This document shows, piece by piece, positions 43,722 to 53,525 of a DNA stretch of 64,000 bases. How positions within the stretch are numbered: position 1 is the stretch's first letter; the number at the start of each line of letters is the position of its first letter. The DNA lies in NCBI RefSeq assembly GCF_001447195.1, contig NZ_LFRI01000561.1, positions 1 to 64,000 of the forward strand, read 5' to 3'. Below the pieces are notes generated by a model that was not told the origin of the DNA, did no database searches, and saw only the letters and a list, made by a program, of their open reading frames with translations. The position numbers were made by a program, and so were the translations under genes. This stretch comes from Aquabacterium parvum (GTDB lineage Bacteria; Pseudomonadota; Gammaproteobacteria; Burkholderiales; Burkholderiaceae_C).

Positions 43722-45131
43722 ATGTCCCAGCTCGCCGTCACGCCCCTGCCCCAACGCGCACCGTCGGTTCGCCGCCGCCGCTCTGCCGTCTCCCGGGCGA
43801 TCGCTGTGATGGCAGCGGGTGCACTTGCCTCGGGCATGGCACAGGCCGACAACCTGCTGGAGCTCTACGAAGCAGCCAAGCTCTACGACGCAGCCTACCT
43901 GGCGGCTCGCGCCCAAGCCGAGTCGGCTTACAGCAAGGCCGATCAGGCCAAGGCGCTGGTGCGCCCCTCGCTGAACCTGCAGGCCAGCATCACCCGCACC
44001 GACTTCAACTCCAGCGCGAGCGCTCAGACCACCGTGCCAGGCGCTGCCGCGTCCTACGACAGCAACACCACCAACAAACGCGCCGGCATCCAGGCGCGTC
44101 AAACCCTCTACAACGCCGACAGCTTCGCGCGCCTGGACCAGGCCGACCAGTCGCGCCTGGTGGCGGACGCCGACCTGCAGGTCGCCTCTCAAGACCTCGC
44201 GGTGCGCGTCACCCAGGCGTACTTTGATGTGCTGGGCGCCCAGGACGTGCTCAGCACCGCACAAGCCAACAAGGCCGCGCTGGCCGAGCAACTGGCGGCG
44301 GCCAAACGCAGCTTCGAAGTTGGCAACTCCACCATCACCGACACGCGTGAAGCCCAGGCTCGCCATGACCTGGCCACGGCCCAGGAACTCGCCGCCGCCA
44401 ACGAATTGCGCATCAAGCGCATCACGCTCGACCAGTTGGTGGGACGCGCCAACGTGATCCCCAACCCACTTCGCACCCCCGCCACGCTCGACAGCCTGGC
44501 CCCTGGCGAGATGGAAGAGTGGGTGAACCAATCCCAGGCCTCGCCCAACGTGCTCAAAGCCTCGGCAGGACTGGAAGCCGCCAAGCTCGAGATCAAGCGC
44601 GCCCGCGCAGGTCACCTGCCCACGCTGGACGCGGTGGCCAGCCTGCAGCGCACCGACATCGACTCCTCCAACCAGCTGGCCAAGACATCTGGTGGCGCTG
44701 GCACCTCCGCCGCGATCGGCCTGGAGATGAACATGTCCCTGTACGCTGGCAACTCCGTGCAGAACCGCATCGCCGAGGTGCTCAAGCTCCAGGAGAAGGC
44801 CGAGCACGACCTCGACAATGCCAAGCGCCAGGTCACGTTGGGCACCCGCCAGGCCTATTTGGGCGTGCAGTCAGGGCTGGCGCAGGTCAAGGCTTACGAG
44901 GCCGCTGAATCGTCGGCCAAGCTGGCCCTGGAGGCCACACAACTGGGCTACCGCGTTGGCGTGCGCATCAACAAGGACGTGCTGGACGCGCAAACCCAGT
45001 TGGCCAACACGCAGAAAGACCTGTTCAAGTCGCGCTACGACGTCATCGTGGGCTCGGTGAAATTGCGCCAAGCCAGCGGCGTGCTGACCCAGGATGACCT
45101 GGCCGAGCTCAACAAGCTGTTGGCGAACTGA
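43722..45131 (+). CDS. tolC: TolC-family outer membrane efflux protein
   Basis: A 469-residue outer membrane channel-type protein. A long N-terminal leader with RRRRS and a hydrophobic stretch ends in AQA-DN (42/43), probably a signal peptide. The body shows the two homologous TolC halves, each with long helices (LLELYEAAKLYDAAYLAARAQ; NIVKLRQASGVL-like end). It would pair with tripartite efflux or type I secretion systems, but no inner membrane partners are nearby. A bidirectional-looking terminator follows. Confidence 0.88.
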   Translation: MSQLAVTPLPQRAPSVRRRRSAVSRAIAVMAAGALASGMAQADNLLELYEAAKLYDAAYLAARAQAESAYSKADQAKALVRPSLNLQASITRTDFNSSASAQTTVPGAAASYDSNTTNKRAGIQARQTLYNADSFARLDQADQSRLVADADLQVASQDLAVRVTQAYFDVLGAQDVLSTAQANKAALAEQLAAAKRSFEVGNSTITDTREAQARHDLATAQELAAANELRIKRITLDQLVGRANVIPNPLRTPATLDSLAPGEMEEWVNQSQASPNVLKASAGLEAAKLEIKRARAGHLPTLDAVASLQRTDIDSSNQLAKTSGGAGTSAAIGLEMNMSLYAGNSVQNRIAEVLKLQEKAEHDLDNAKRQVTLGTRQAYLGVQSGLAQVKAYEAAESSAKLALEATQLGYRVGVRINKDVLDAQTQLANTQKDLFKSRYDVIVGSVKLRQASGVLTQDDLAELNKLLAN

Positions 45132-45160
45132 ACCACGCACTCAAAGCAGCCAGACAAAAG

Positions 45161-45190
45161 AAAAGGGCCTGCGTGAATGCAGGCCCTTTT
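45161..45190 (+). terminator. terminator after tolC
   Basis: AAAAGGGCCTGC-GTGAAT-GCAGGCCCTTTT (45161-45190) is a perfect 12-bp stem with a 6-base loop and a T-rich 3' arm (CCTTTTGCTTG). It lies 30 bases after the tolC stop and just before the convergent tRNA-Thr gene, so may act in both directions. Confidence 0.88.
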
Positions 45191-45203
45191 GCTTGGGCTT
45201 GTT

Positions 45204-45279
45204 TGGTGCCGGCTGTCGGGTTCGAACTGACGACCTACCGCTTACAAGGCGGTTGCTCTACCAACTGAGCTAAGCCGGC
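45204..45279 (-). tRNA. tRNA-Thr (anticodon TGT)
   Basis: A complete cloverleaf on the minus strand: acceptor GCCGGCT/AGCCGGC, D arm GCTC/GAGC, anticodon arm ACCGC-CTTGTAA-GCGGT, T arm with TTCGAAC, and an encoded CCA at 45204-45206. The anticodon UGU reads Thr codons ACA/ACG. It lies between tolC and sspB. Confidence 0.95.
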
Positions 45280-45315
45280 GAAAGTCAATTTGCAGGCGCA
45301 TTCTAGCGCCACGCT

Positions 45316-45900
45316 TCACTTGATGCGACGCAGTGTCGGGCGGCCGCCACCACCTGGGCCATCGGGCGTGGGCTCGTTGTCCGCACCTTCTGTGCTTTCG
45401 GCGCTTGGGCGCGAGCCCTTGCCGCTGTCAGCCGCCTGAGCCTGGGGGGCCAGGCGCAGGCCCCCTCCCGTGCGCCGAGGCACTTCAGCCATGACCGGTT
45501 CCGGCACGCCTGCGTCATCGATGTCCTGGACCGCCGAGGCTGGCGCATCGGTGGCGTCACCGCCCGCTGGCGTGGGCACCGGAAAGGCCATGCCCTGCCC
45601 GTTCTCGCGGGCGTAAATGGCAATGACGTGGTCCACCGGGACACTGATGTCACGCGCCACACCACCGAAGCGGGCCTTGAACTCGATGAACTCGTTGCCC
45701 AACTGCAGCTGGCTCGTGGCCTCGAAGCTGACGTTGAGCACGATCTCGTTGTTCTTGACGTACTCCAGGGGCACCTGAACCGAGCGATCGACGTACACCG
45801 CGAGGTAAGGCGTGAAGCCGTTGTCGGTGCACCAGTCGTGCAGGGCACGGATCAGGTACGGTCGGGTCGAAGTGCCCTGGGAGTCTTGTTCGGTGGACAT
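45316..45900 (-). CDS. sspB: ClpXP protease specificity-enhancing factor SspB
   Basis: A 194-residue SspB. The N-terminal substrate-binding domain (RPYLIRALHDWCTDNGFTPYL and VQVPLEYVKNNEIVLNVS) delivers ssrA-tagged proteins to ClpXP. A low-complexity acidic/glycine tail ends in a basic motif (GRPTLRRIK), which matches the ClpX-docking 'XB' type tail. ATG 45900 is chosen over TTG 45906. It follows sspA by 23 bases as in E. coli and other proteobacteria. Confidence 0.93.
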   Translation of the reverse strand: MSTEQDSQGTSTRPYLIRALHDWCTDNGFTPYLAVYVDRSVQVPLEYVKNNEIVLNVSFEATSQLQLGNEFIEFKARFGGVARDISVPVDHVIAIYARENGQGMAFPVPTPAGGDATDAPASAVQDIDDAGVPEPVMAEVPRRTGGGLRLAPQAQAADSGKGSRPSAESTEGADNEPTPDGPGGGGRPTLRRIK

Positions 45901-45923
45901 GCGCAATCAGGCCGGCAGGAAGG

Positions 45924-46538
45924 TCACTTGCGCATCACCTTTTCCGAGGGCGTGAGGGCCTCGATGTAGGCAGGGCGCGAGAAGATGCGCTCAGCATACT
46001 TCAACAGCGGCAGCGCATTCTTGGACAGGTCGATGCCGTAGTAATCGAGGCGCCACAGCAGCGGTGCGATCGCCACGTCGAGCATCGAGAAGTCGTCGCC
46101 CAGCATGTACTTGTTCTTCAGGAAGATCGGGGCAAGCTGGGTCAGGCGATCGCGGATCTGCGAGCGCGCGCGCTCGAGCTGCTTGTCGTTGCCCTTCAAG
46201 CCGCCACGGCCTTCGAGCAGGTTCACGTGAGCGAACAGCTCCTTCTCGAAGTTCAGCAGGAACAGGCGCACGCGGGCGCGGGCCACCGGGTCACCCGGCA
46301 TCAGCTGCGGGTGAGGGAAGCGCTCGTCGATGTACTCGTTGATGATGTGCGACTCGTACAGGATGAGGTCACGCTCCACCAGGATGGGCACCTCGTTGTA
46401 CGGGTTCATCAGCGCGATGTCTTCGGGCTTGGCGAAAACGTCGACGTCACGGATTTCGAAATCCATGCCCTTTTCGAACAAGACAAAACGGCAACGGTGC
46501 GAGTAAGGGCAGGTCGTTCCGGAATACAGCACCATCAT
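45924..46538 (-). CDS. sspA: stringent starvation protein A (GST-like)
   Basis: A 204-residue GST-fold protein: the N-terminal thioredoxin-like part (MVLYSGTTCPYSHRCRFVLFE) and helical C-terminal part (ERARSQIRDRLTQLAPIFL). SspA is an RNA polymerase-associated regulator in stationary phase and acid stress. The two adjacent ATGs 46538 and 46535 both follow GAGGAG. It is co-transcribed with sspB and separated from petC by a strong hairpin terminator. Confidence 0.93.
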   Translation of the reverse strand: MMVLYSGTTCPYSHRCRFVLFEKGMDFEIRDVDVFAKPEDIALMNPYNEVPILVERDLILYESHIINEYIDERFPHPQLMPGDPVARARVRLFLLNFEKELFAHVNLLEGRGGLKGNDKQLERARSQIRDRLTQLAPIFLKNKYMLGDDFSMLDVAIAPLLWRLDYYGIDLSKNALPLLKYAERIFSRPAYIEALTPSEKVMRK

Positions 46539-46589
46539 GGCGGTGAGCTCCTCAAAGTGGGCAAAAGGGGGCGAAAGAAGCTCGCCCGC

Positions 46590-46636
46590 TGAAAAACAAC
46601 GAAGCGCAGTGGCTGCCCGAGGGCAGGCCACTGCGC
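46590..46636 (-). terminator. terminator between petC and sspA
   Basis: On the minus strand a 10-bp stem GCGCAGTGGC/GCCACTGCGC (46604-46613 and 46627-46636) with an inner TGCCC/GGGCA stem is followed by TTCGTTGTTTTTC. This should end petABC transcription before sspA. Confidence 0.8.
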
Positions 46637-46676
46637 CTGAGGCCCCTGCCGGCTCACGCCTTCAGGGACCGACGCA

Positions 46677-47447
46677 TCACTTCACGTCTTTCCAGAACGC
46701 GGCGTTCAAGCGCCATGCGATGAAAGTGAAGATGGCCAGGAAAATCAGCACACCAACGCCGATCTGCTTGCGCTGGTTCTGAACCGGCTCGCCCATCCAT
46801 TGCAGGTAGGCAACCAGGTCGGCCATGGCGCTGTCGAACTCCTGGGGCGACATTTTGCCCGGGGTGAGCTGCTCGAAACCTTCGAAGATGTGAACCTTCT
46901 TGGAGGCATCGTGCGGGTCGGCCGCTTCGACGAACTTGGCCGCGCGCTGGCCCTGCAACTCCCACAGCACGTGCGGCATGCCGACGTTCGGGAAGACCAG
47001 GTTGTTCCAGCCCGTTGCCTTGGTGTCGTCGCGGTAGAAGGTGCGCAGGTAGGTGTAGAGGTAATCGGCACCCGAGCCATCGTGGCTGGCGCGCGAGCGA
47101 GCCACCAGCGTCAGGTCAGGCGGCACACCACCAAACCAGTCCTTGGCGTCCTTCGGGTTCAGGGACACCTTCATGACGTCACCCACCTTGTCGGTCGGGA
47201 ACAGGAGGTTGTCCTTGATCTGCTGGTCGGTCAGGCCGATGTCCTTGAGGCGATTGAATCGCATGAAGGCGGCGGCGTGACAGTTCAGGCAGTAGTTGGC
47301 GAAGAGCTTGGCGCCGTTTTGCAGTGCGGCCAGGTCGGTGACGCGTTCGGTGGGGAACTTGTCCAGCGCGATGGCAGCGCCACCAGCAGCTTGGGCACCA
47401 GTCACCACGGCAAAGGCGGCCAGCAGGGAAGCAAGCAGTTTTTTCAT
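46677..47447 (-). CDS. petC: cytochrome c1 of the bc1 complex
   Basis: A 256-residue cytochrome c1. The signal peptide (MKKLLASLLAAFAVVTGAQA) precedes AGGAAIAL. The haem-binding CxxCH is NYCLNCHAA. The axial Met is expected in the PNVGMPHVLW segment. A C-terminal hydrophobic anchor (IGVGVLIFLAIFTFIAWRL) holds it in the inner membrane. ATG 47447 is chosen for the signal peptide. It is third in petABC and passes electrons to cytochrome c. Confidence 0.95.
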   Translation of the reverse strand: MKKLLASLLAAFAVVTGAQAAGGAAIALDKFPTERVTDLAALQNGAKLFANYCLNCHAAAFMRFNRLKDIGLTDQQIKDNLLFPTDKVGDVMKVSLNPKDAKDWFGGVPPDLTLVARSRASHDGSGADYLYTYLRTFYRDDTKATGWNNLVFPNVGMPHVLWELQGQRAAKFVEAADPHDASKKVHIFEGFEQLTPGKMSPQEFDSAMADLVAYLQWMGEPVQNQRKQIGVGVLIFLAIFTFIAWRLNAAFWKDVK

Positions 47448-47467
47448 GGTTGTGAGTCCTGCCTTGA

Positions 47468-48871
47468 TCAGTGGGGCTTGAAGGTGACGCGATCGGGCAC
47501 GGGCTTGAAGGTGCCCAGCTGGCTCCACCAAGGCATCAGCACGAAGAAGCCGAAGTACAGCAAGGTGCCGACCTGGCTGACCTTTTCACCGATGGGCGAC
47601 GGAGCCTGCACGCCCAGGTAGCCCAGGATGCAGAAGTTCACGACGAAGACGCCGTAGACGATCTTGTGCCAGTCAGGACGGTAGCGGATCGACTTGACAG
47701 GGCTGTGGTCAAGCCAGGGCAGGAAGGCCAGGATCACGACGGCGCCGCCCATCACGGCGACACCCCAGAACTTGGCTTCGAACACCTTGAGCAGGGCGAT
47801 CACCACGGCGGCGATCACCAGGCCGGCAACCTTGGTCTTGCCGTCGCCCTTGCCCTTGACCAGGTTCAGCACGGCGCCCAAGGCGATGAGCCCGACGAAC
47901 ACGTTGACCAGGTCATCGGTGGTGGCGCGCAGCATCGAGTAGAACGGCGTGAAGTACCAGACCGGTGCGATGTGCGCCGGGGTCTTGAACGGGTCGGCCG
48001 GGATGAAGTTCGGGCGCTCCAGGAAGTAGCCGCCCAGCTCTGGCGCGAAGAAGATCACGGCCGAGAAGACGAACAGGAAGCCCCCCACGCCCAGCAGGTC
48101 GTGCACCGAGTAGTAGGGATGGAACGGCACGCCATCGAGCGGGTTGCCCTTGGCGTCCTTGGGGCCTTGCTTGATCTCGACGCCGTCAGGGTTGTTCGAG
48201 CCCACTTCGTGCAGCGCGATGATGTGAGCCACCACCAGACCCAGCAGGACCAGGGGCACGGCGATCACGTGCAGCGCGAAGAAGCGGTTCAGCGTGGCAT
48301 CGCCCACGACGTAATCGCCGCGGATCAGGATGGCCAGGTCAGGACCGACGAACGGAATGGCCGCGAACAGGTTGATGATCACCTGGGCGCCCCAGTACGA
48401 CATCTGGCCCCAGGGCAGCAGGTAGCCCATGAAGGCTTCGGCCATCAGGCACAGGAAGATCAGGCAGCCGAACACCCACACCAACTCACGCGGGGTGCGG
48501 TAGGAGCCGTAGATCATGCCGCGGTACATGTGCAGGTAGACCACGACGAAGAACGCCGAGGCACCGGTGGAGTGCATGTAGCGGATCAGCCAGCCCCAGG
48601 GCACATCGCGCATGATGTACTCGACCGAGGCGAACGCCAGTTCGGCGTCCGGCTTGTAGTTCATGACCAGGAAGATGCCGGTCACGATCTGGATCACCAG
48701 CACCAGCAGGGCCAGCGAGCCGAAGAAATACCAGAAGTTGAAGTTCTTGGGGGCGTAGTACTCGCCGACGTGCTCGTTCCAGAGCTTGGTGGCCGGAAAC
48801 CGGTTGTCCACCCAGGTCAGGAGCTTTTCGCCAGCAGAAGCGTCGGCGGGGGCTTGCTTCATTTCAGCCAT
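47468..48871 (-). CDS. petB: cytochrome b of the bc1 complex
   Basis: A 467-residue membrane cytochrome b with eight or more hydrophobic segments. Haem ligands lie in MHSTGASAFFVVVYLHMYRG and FALHVIAVPLVLLGLVVAHI. The quinol-oxidation Qo motif reads PVWY (in IAPVWYFTPFY) rather than PEWY. The C-terminal extension beyond the mitochondrial-type eight helices has two further hydrophobic segments. It lies between petA and petC with short spacing (14 and 20 bases). Confidence 0.95.
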   Translation of the reverse strand: MAEMKQAPADASAGEKLLTWVDNRFPATKLWNEHVGEYYAPKNFNFWYFFGSLALLVLVIQIVTGIFLVMNYKPDAELAFASVEYIMRDVPWGWLIRYMHSTGASAFFVVVYLHMYRGMIYGSYRTPRELVWVFGCLIFLCLMAEAFMGYLLPWGQMSYWGAQVIINLFAAIPFVGPDLAILIRGDYVVGDATLNRFFALHVIAVPLVLLGLVVAHIIALHEVGSNNPDGVEIKQGPKDAKGNPLDGVPFHPYYSVHDLLGVGGFLFVFSAVIFFAPELGGYFLERPNFIPADPFKTPAHIAPVWYFTPFYSMLRATTDDLVNVFVGLIALGAVLNLVKGKGDGKTKVAGLVIAAVVIALLKVFEAKFWGVAVMGGAVVILAFLPWLDHSPVKSIRYRPDWHKIVYGVFVVNFCILGYLGVQAPSPIGEKVSQVGTLLYFGFFVLMPWWSQLGTFKPVPDRVTFKPH

Positions 48872-48885
48872 CGTGGTGTCTCCGT

Positions 48886-49485
48886 TCAGGCCTTCTTGTC
48901 TTCACCAATCAACAGCTTGGTGTCAGACAGGTACATGTGGGGCGGGATCTCCAGGTTGTCCGGAGCGGGCTTGTTCTTGAAAACGCGGCCGGCCAGGTCA
49001 AAGGTCGAGCCGTGGCAAGGGCACAGGAAGCCGCCCGGCCAGTCGTCCGGCAAGGAGGGCTGGGCACCGGCCTGGAACTTGGACGAGGGCGAGCAGCCCA
49101 GGTGGGTGCAGATGCCCACGGCCACGAGCACGTCAGGCTTGATCGAGCGAGCGGTGTTGCGGCAGTACTCGGGCGTGAGCTCAGCGGGCTTGCGCTCGGA
49201 GTTCGGGTCGGCCAGTTGGCCATCGTGCTTGGCCAATGCGGCCAGCTGTTCCTCGGTGCGCTTGAGGATCCACACGGGCTTGCCGCGCCACTCGACGGTC
49301 ATCATCTCGCCGGGCTTGAGGGCGCTGATGTCAGCCTCGACGGCGGCACCAGCGGCGCGAGCACGTTCAGAGGGTTGGAAAGTCGAGACAAAGGGGATGG
49401 CGGTGGCCACGCCGCCTGCGCCGCCGACGGCGCAGGCCATGGTCACCCAGGTCCGACGGCTTTGATCCACTGGCTGATTGCTCAT
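48886..49485 (-). CDS. petA: Rieske iron-sulfur subunit of the bc1 complex
   Basis: A 199-residue Rieske protein. The N-terminal twin-arginine signal/anchor (DQSRRTWVTMACAVGG) suggests export through the Tat system encoded about 5 kb away. The 2Fe-2S boxes are CTHLGC and CPCHGS. It accepts the first electron from ubiquinol and passes it to cytochrome c1. ATG 49485 is chosen because the frame's earlier 15 codons are not conserved. First gene of petABC. Confidence 0.95.
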   Translation of the reverse strand: MSNQPVDQSRRTWVTMACAVGGAGGVATAIPFVSTFQPSERARAAGAAVEADISALKPGEMMTVEWRGKPVWILKRTEEQLAALAKHDGQLADPNSERKPAELTPEYCRNTARSIKPDVLVAVGICTHLGCSPSSKFQAGAQPSLPDDWPGGFLCPCHGSTFDLAGRVFKNKPAPDNLEIPPHMYLSDTKLLIGEDKKA

Positions 49486-49714
49486 GGGTATCCTCAGGGA
49501 CTGGTGGGACGATGACGTAAAAAGGGTCAATTGCGCATTGTAACGGACGCCCGAGCGCCCTCACGGTTCAGGCATGCGTCAGCGCCCCTGGATGCAATCG
49601 TGACAGTTTGCAAACAGGCCGAAAGCTTGCCGGGTTTGTGCCGATATCCAGCGTAGGAAGGGGTTTCCATGAGGCCCCTGGAACGCAGACATCGCCAGAC
49701 AAGGACCGCTCGCC

Positions 49715-52243
49715 GTGCACGACCCCCGACTCGCATCCGTGCTGCAGGCCGCCGCTGGCCGCATCCAGGCGGCGATCGCGGCTGCCGTGGACAAGGCCGC
49801 TGTGCAACTGGCGCCGCTGGCCCTGTCCGCCACCAGCGGCACGGTGCGCATGGAGCTGATGAACGCCGAGCGTGAACTTCGCACGAAATCCGGTCGCATC
49901 CTCCAGGGATTTCAGAAGCACCTGCAGACCCAGATCGAGAAATCGACCAACCAGAAAACCACGGCGACCACATCCGGCCTGGGCGAACTGGACTGGGATG
50001 CCCTGTCACTCGTGGGGGACGACGAGGTCGAGCGCGGCGTGATGGCCGACCGGCTGGGGCAGACGCTTTTGCCCGATTGCGACGAACACCTCAAGGTCAT
50101 CTACGCGCAATTCAGCGCCCTCATGGGCGAGGAGCATGTTGCAGAGCGCAACCCACTGAACCCTCAGTCGGTTGCCAAGGCCCTGCTGGGCAGCCTGGCG
50201 GATGCCGAGTGCCCGCAGGACACCATCCAGACGCTGACCACGCACGTCGGCCGCCTGCTGGGCGCCGAGTTGAACGCCGCCTACGGCATCGTGGTGCAGG
50301 AAATGCGCCAACAAGGGATCGAGCCTCGCGGCATGGTGCTGTCGCGTCCACGCCCCACCGGCGGCAGCGGGCACGCGCCGTTCAGCGCATCCACCTCCGA
50401 AGCTGGCGAGTTCGCCAACACCTCCGGCCAAGCCAGCCATGCCACGAGCCATTCACAGGCGGGCGCGTTCCAGGGCATGCCTGGCGGTTCGGCTTTCGCC
50501 CAGATCGACGCCCACCAGCGCGCGGCACAGGCCCTGAGCAACATGTTCGGGGTGGCGCTGCCCACCTCACCGATGGGGCTGGAGGGCTCGTTCATGCCTG
50601 TGCAAGGCGGCCAGAGCCCGCTCAGCCAGGCAGCTGCCCAAGCCGCCCGCACCGATTTCCAGCAGCTGTTGCGAAAGCTGGCCGCCCAAGCCATGCCCGC
50701 CCCCGGGATGGGCGAAGCGCTGGTGGCCCCAGGAGCAGACACCGCACCCATGGGGCTGATCGACTCGGTGGAGGCACACGGCTTCGCCGAGGGTCACTTC
50801 GCAGGCCCGCTGATGGCCGCCAACCTGATCCGGGCCCACCGAGATGAGCTGGTGCGGGCCAGTGGTGGCGCCCCCATCGACCAGATCGTGATCGACATCG
50901 TCGCGGCGCTGTTCGATCAAGTGCTTTCCGACCCCAAGGTGGCGCCGGAGATGGCTCGCCAGATCGCACGGCTGCAAATGCCTGTGCTGCGGGTGGCGCT
51001 GGGCGACATCAGCTTTTTCAGCTCGCGCAAGCACCCGGTCCGCCGCTTCGTCAACCGCATCGCCACCCTCTCGGGCACCATCGACGAGCAAGACGCCAGC
51101 GCCTGCCAGGCCTGCCTGGCCCGCGTGACCGCGCTGGTCGATGGCATCGTCGAGGGGGACTTCGACAACCCCGGCCTGTACGAGAGCAAGCTCAGCGAGC
51201 TCGAGAGCTTCATCGAACAGACCACGTCGCGCGACGCTGCCGAGCAGGCCGCCGTGGCGGAGCTGCTCAACGGCAAGGAAGCCGATCTGCGGGTGCAGCA
51301 GCGCTACATGCAGATCCTCAAGCGCGAGCTGGCTGACGTCGAGATCCCCGAGTTCCTGCGCGACTTCCTCACCCAGATCTGGAGCCAGGTGCAAGTCATG
51401 ACCGCCGCGCGCCACGGCGCCGACTCGGCCATGGCCCAGCGGATGAAAAAAGCGGGCCACGACCTGGCGCTGAGCGTTCAGCCCAAAGGCCAGCCCCAGT
51501 TGCGCAAGAACTTCCTGCTGGGCCTGCCGCAACTCATGCGCGACCTCAACGACGGGCTGGGCATGATCCAGTGGCCAGAGGAAGCCAAGCAAGCATTCTT
51601 CGCGCAACTGCTGCCCGCCCACGCCGAATGCCTCAAGGCTGCACCCCACCACGAGCTGACCCAGCGCATGCTGGAGCAGCGCCTGACCAAGGTGGAAAAC
51701 CTGGCGATCCCCTCGCGCGAGGAAGCTGCCAACGACCCCCTGCCCTCGCCCCTGGCCGACCTGGGCGCCGCCCCGACCCTGACGGTGGTCTCGGCCCTGA
51801 GCGTGGAAGAGGTCAAAGCCGCCGGCTTCGTGCCCGAGGCCGCCATCGGTGCCGACGCCCCGCTGGACATCGACCTGGATGCGCCAGCCGACCCCAGCCT
51901 GGCAGACATCGACATCAACCTGGACGCGCCGCCGACACCCTCGGCTGGGATGCAGCTGGTGCACCACATCCAGAAGGGCACGGCCTACCAGATGTTGATG
52001 CAGGACCAGTGGAAGAAAGTTCGACTGACTTGGGTGTCAGAAGGCCGCACCTTTTTCATCTTCACGCACGGCCACACGCACAAGCAAACGATCTCGCTGA
52101 CCGCTCGCACGCTGGCCAAGATGTGCGAGACCGGGCGGTTCAAGGCATTCGAGCAGGCCGAGTTGATCGAACGTGCGACCCTGCGCGCTCGCCGCCAGCT
52201 CGCCGCATTGGCCTCGGGCGGACGCGAGCGCACCGCAGCCTGA
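49715..52243 (+). CDS. DUF1631 family protein
   Basis: An 842-residue cytoplasmic protein typical of beta- and gamma-proteobacterial DUF1631 proteins (often misnamed thymidine phosphorylase). It starts at GTG 49715 with MHDPRLASVLQAAAGRIQAA. It has long helical stretches, a low-complexity Gly/Ala/Ser region (about 215-300), the block VALGDISFFSSRKHPVRRFVNRIATLS, a C-terminal region with acidic repeats (LDIDLDAPADPSLADIDINL) and a final beta-rich domain (RLTWVSEGRTFFIFTHGHTH) resembling a PilZ-like fold. c-di-GMP binding is therefore possible but not shown. It is divergent from petABC. Confidence 0.8.
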   Translation: MHDPRLASVLQAAAGRIQAAIAAAVDKAAVQLAPLALSATSGTVRMELMNAERELRTKSGRILQGFQKHLQTQIEKSTNQKTTATTSGLGELDWDALSLVGDDEVERGVMADRLGQTLLPDCDEHLKVIYAQFSALMGEEHVAERNPLNPQSVAKALLGSLADAECPQDTIQTLTTHVGRLLGAELNAAYGIVVQEMRQQGIEPRGMVLSRPRPTGGSGHAPFSASTSEAGEFANTSGQASHATSHSQAGAFQGMPGGSAFAQIDAHQRAAQALSNMFGVALPTSPMGLEGSFMPVQGGQSPLSQAAAQAARTDFQQLLRKLAAQAMPAPGMGEALVAPGADTAPMGLIDSVEAHGFAEGHFAGPLMAANLIRAHRDELVRASGGAPIDQIVIDIVAALFDQVLSDPKVAPEMARQIARLQMPVLRVALGDISFFSSRKHPVRRFVNRIATLSGTIDEQDASACQACLARVTALVDGIVEGDFDNPGLYESKLSELESFIEQTTSRDAAEQAAVAELLNGKEADLRVQQRYMQILKRELADVEIPEFLRDFLTQIWSQVQVMTAARHGADSAMAQRMKKAGHDLALSVQPKGQPQLRKNFLLGLPQLMRDLNDGLGMIQWPEEAKQAFFAQLLPAHAECLKAAPHHELTQRMLEQRLTKVENLAIPSREEAANDPLPSPLADLGAAPTLTVVSALSVEEVKAAGFVPEAAIGADAPLDIDLDAPADPSLADIDINLDAPPTPSAGMQLVHHIQKGTAYQMLMQDQWKKVRLTWVSEGRTFFIFTHGHTHKQTISLTARTLAKMCETGRFKAFEQAELIERATLRARRQLAALASGGRERTAA

Positions 52244-52319
52244 CGGCAATCGGCCGCGAATCGCCGCGCACGAGAAAACGGCGAGCCCTGCCGCCCGCCC
52301 GCCTGCCAGCCCGATCAGA

Positions 52320-53423
52320 TCAGGCCTGCGCCAGGCGCCCCGCCAGCAGCAAGCGGGCCATGGCCGCGGCCTCGGCAAAGCTGCCCTCGTCGGCACGCCC
52401 CGTGCCGGCCAGATCGAACGCGGTGCCGTGATCCGGGCTGGTGCGCACGAATGGCAGGCCCAGCGTCACGTTCACCCCCTCATCGAGTCCCAGGTACTTC
52501 ACCGGGATCAGGCCCTGGTCGTGGTACATGGCCACCACCACATCGAACTCCCCAGCGTGCGAGGGCGGGTCGTGGCGAGCGCGCATGAAAATGGTGTCAG
52601 GCGCCCATGGGCCTGACGCGTCGATGCCTTCGGCCTGCGCCGCGCGGATGGCCGGTGCGATGACCTCGACCTCCTCGCTGCCGAACAAGCCGCCCTCGCC
52701 CGCGTGGGGGTTGAGCCCCGCCACCGCGATGCGCGGCCTGGGCTGCCCCCACAAAGCCGCGCTGCGGTGGGTGATGCGCAAGGTCTCCAGCACGCTGTCG
52801 AAGGTCACTTGCTCGATGGCCTGGCGCAAAGACACGTGGATGGTCACCAGCACCGTGCGAAGCTGGCGATTGGCCAGCATCATGCGCACCGGCGCCGGCG
52901 GCTGGCCCGGCGGCGCACCTTCGGCCTGGAGCAACTCGGTGTGACCGGGGTAAGGCTCGCCTGCCAAGGCCAGGGCTTCTTTGTGCAGAGGTGCGGTGAC
53001 GATGGCGCCGACCTCGCCCCGTTGCGCCAGGCGCACCGCAGCGCGGATGCAGGCCGCTGCGGCCTGCCCGGCTCGCCAGTCAACCCGGCCCAGCGGCGCC
53101 TCGAGCAGATCGGAAGGCAGACCGGGTGGCGCCCACACACCCATTTGCTCCGGCGGCAATCTGGACACATCACGCCAATCACCCAAGGCGACCACCTCGG
53201 GCGCCTGGCTCGCAGGCAGCCAGGCCACAGCACGGCGCATGACCTGGGGGCAGCCGATCACCAGGGCGCGGTCACCCCGCCCCCACCATTTGGCGATGAT
53301 TTCCGGGCCGATGCCGCAGGCGTCGCCCATGGTCAGGGCCAACCAATCGCCCACGGCTGGAACAGTCGGGCAGGACGCGTGGGGCGCCTTGGCGCTCGCC
53401 GATGCCGGCATGTGGGAAAACAT
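52320..53423 (-). CDS. pdxA: 4-hydroxythreonine-4-phosphate dehydrogenase PdxA
   Basis: A 367-residue PdxA of vitamin B6 synthesis. Typical segments are [59 protein letters not shown] and [24 protein letters not shown] (metal-binding His/Asp). It oxidises 4-phosphohydroxy-L-threonine with NAD. ATG 53423 follows GGAGG by 10 bases and is preferred; ATG 53411 is also possible. It is divergent from hisI with 102 bases between, so the two do not share an operon. Confidence 0.93.
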   Translation of the reverse strand: MFSHMPASASAKAPHASCPTVPAVGDWLALTMGDACGIGPEIIAKWWGRGDRALVIGCPQVMRRAVAWLPASQAPEVVALGDWRDVSRLPPEQMGVWAPPGLPSDLLEAPLGRVDWRAGQAAAACIRAAVRLAQRGEVGAIVTAPLHKEALALAGEPYPGHTELLQAEGAPPGQPPAPVRMMLANRQLRTVLVTIHVSLRQAIEQVTFDSVLETLRITHRSAALWGQPRPRIAVAGLNPHAGEGGLFGSEEVEVIAPAIRAAQAEGIDASGPWAPDTIFMRARHDPPSHAGEFDVVVAMYHDQGLIPVKYLGLDEGVNVTLGLPFVRTSPDHGTAFDLAGTGRADEGSFAEAAAMARLLLAGRLAQA

Positions 53424-53525
53424 GTTGGAAACGCCTCCGGGGGCACGGACATTGCTACATCCCGATTGTCGGTCGGATCGGACCGATGCGCGGGGCCCGA
53501 GCCGCCCGGTTGCTACACTGCAGAC

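Noticed and set aside
47471-49465. 664-codon open frame on the plus strand
   Set aside because: It runs antisense across petB and petA, both with firm motifs; no domain in the plus frame.
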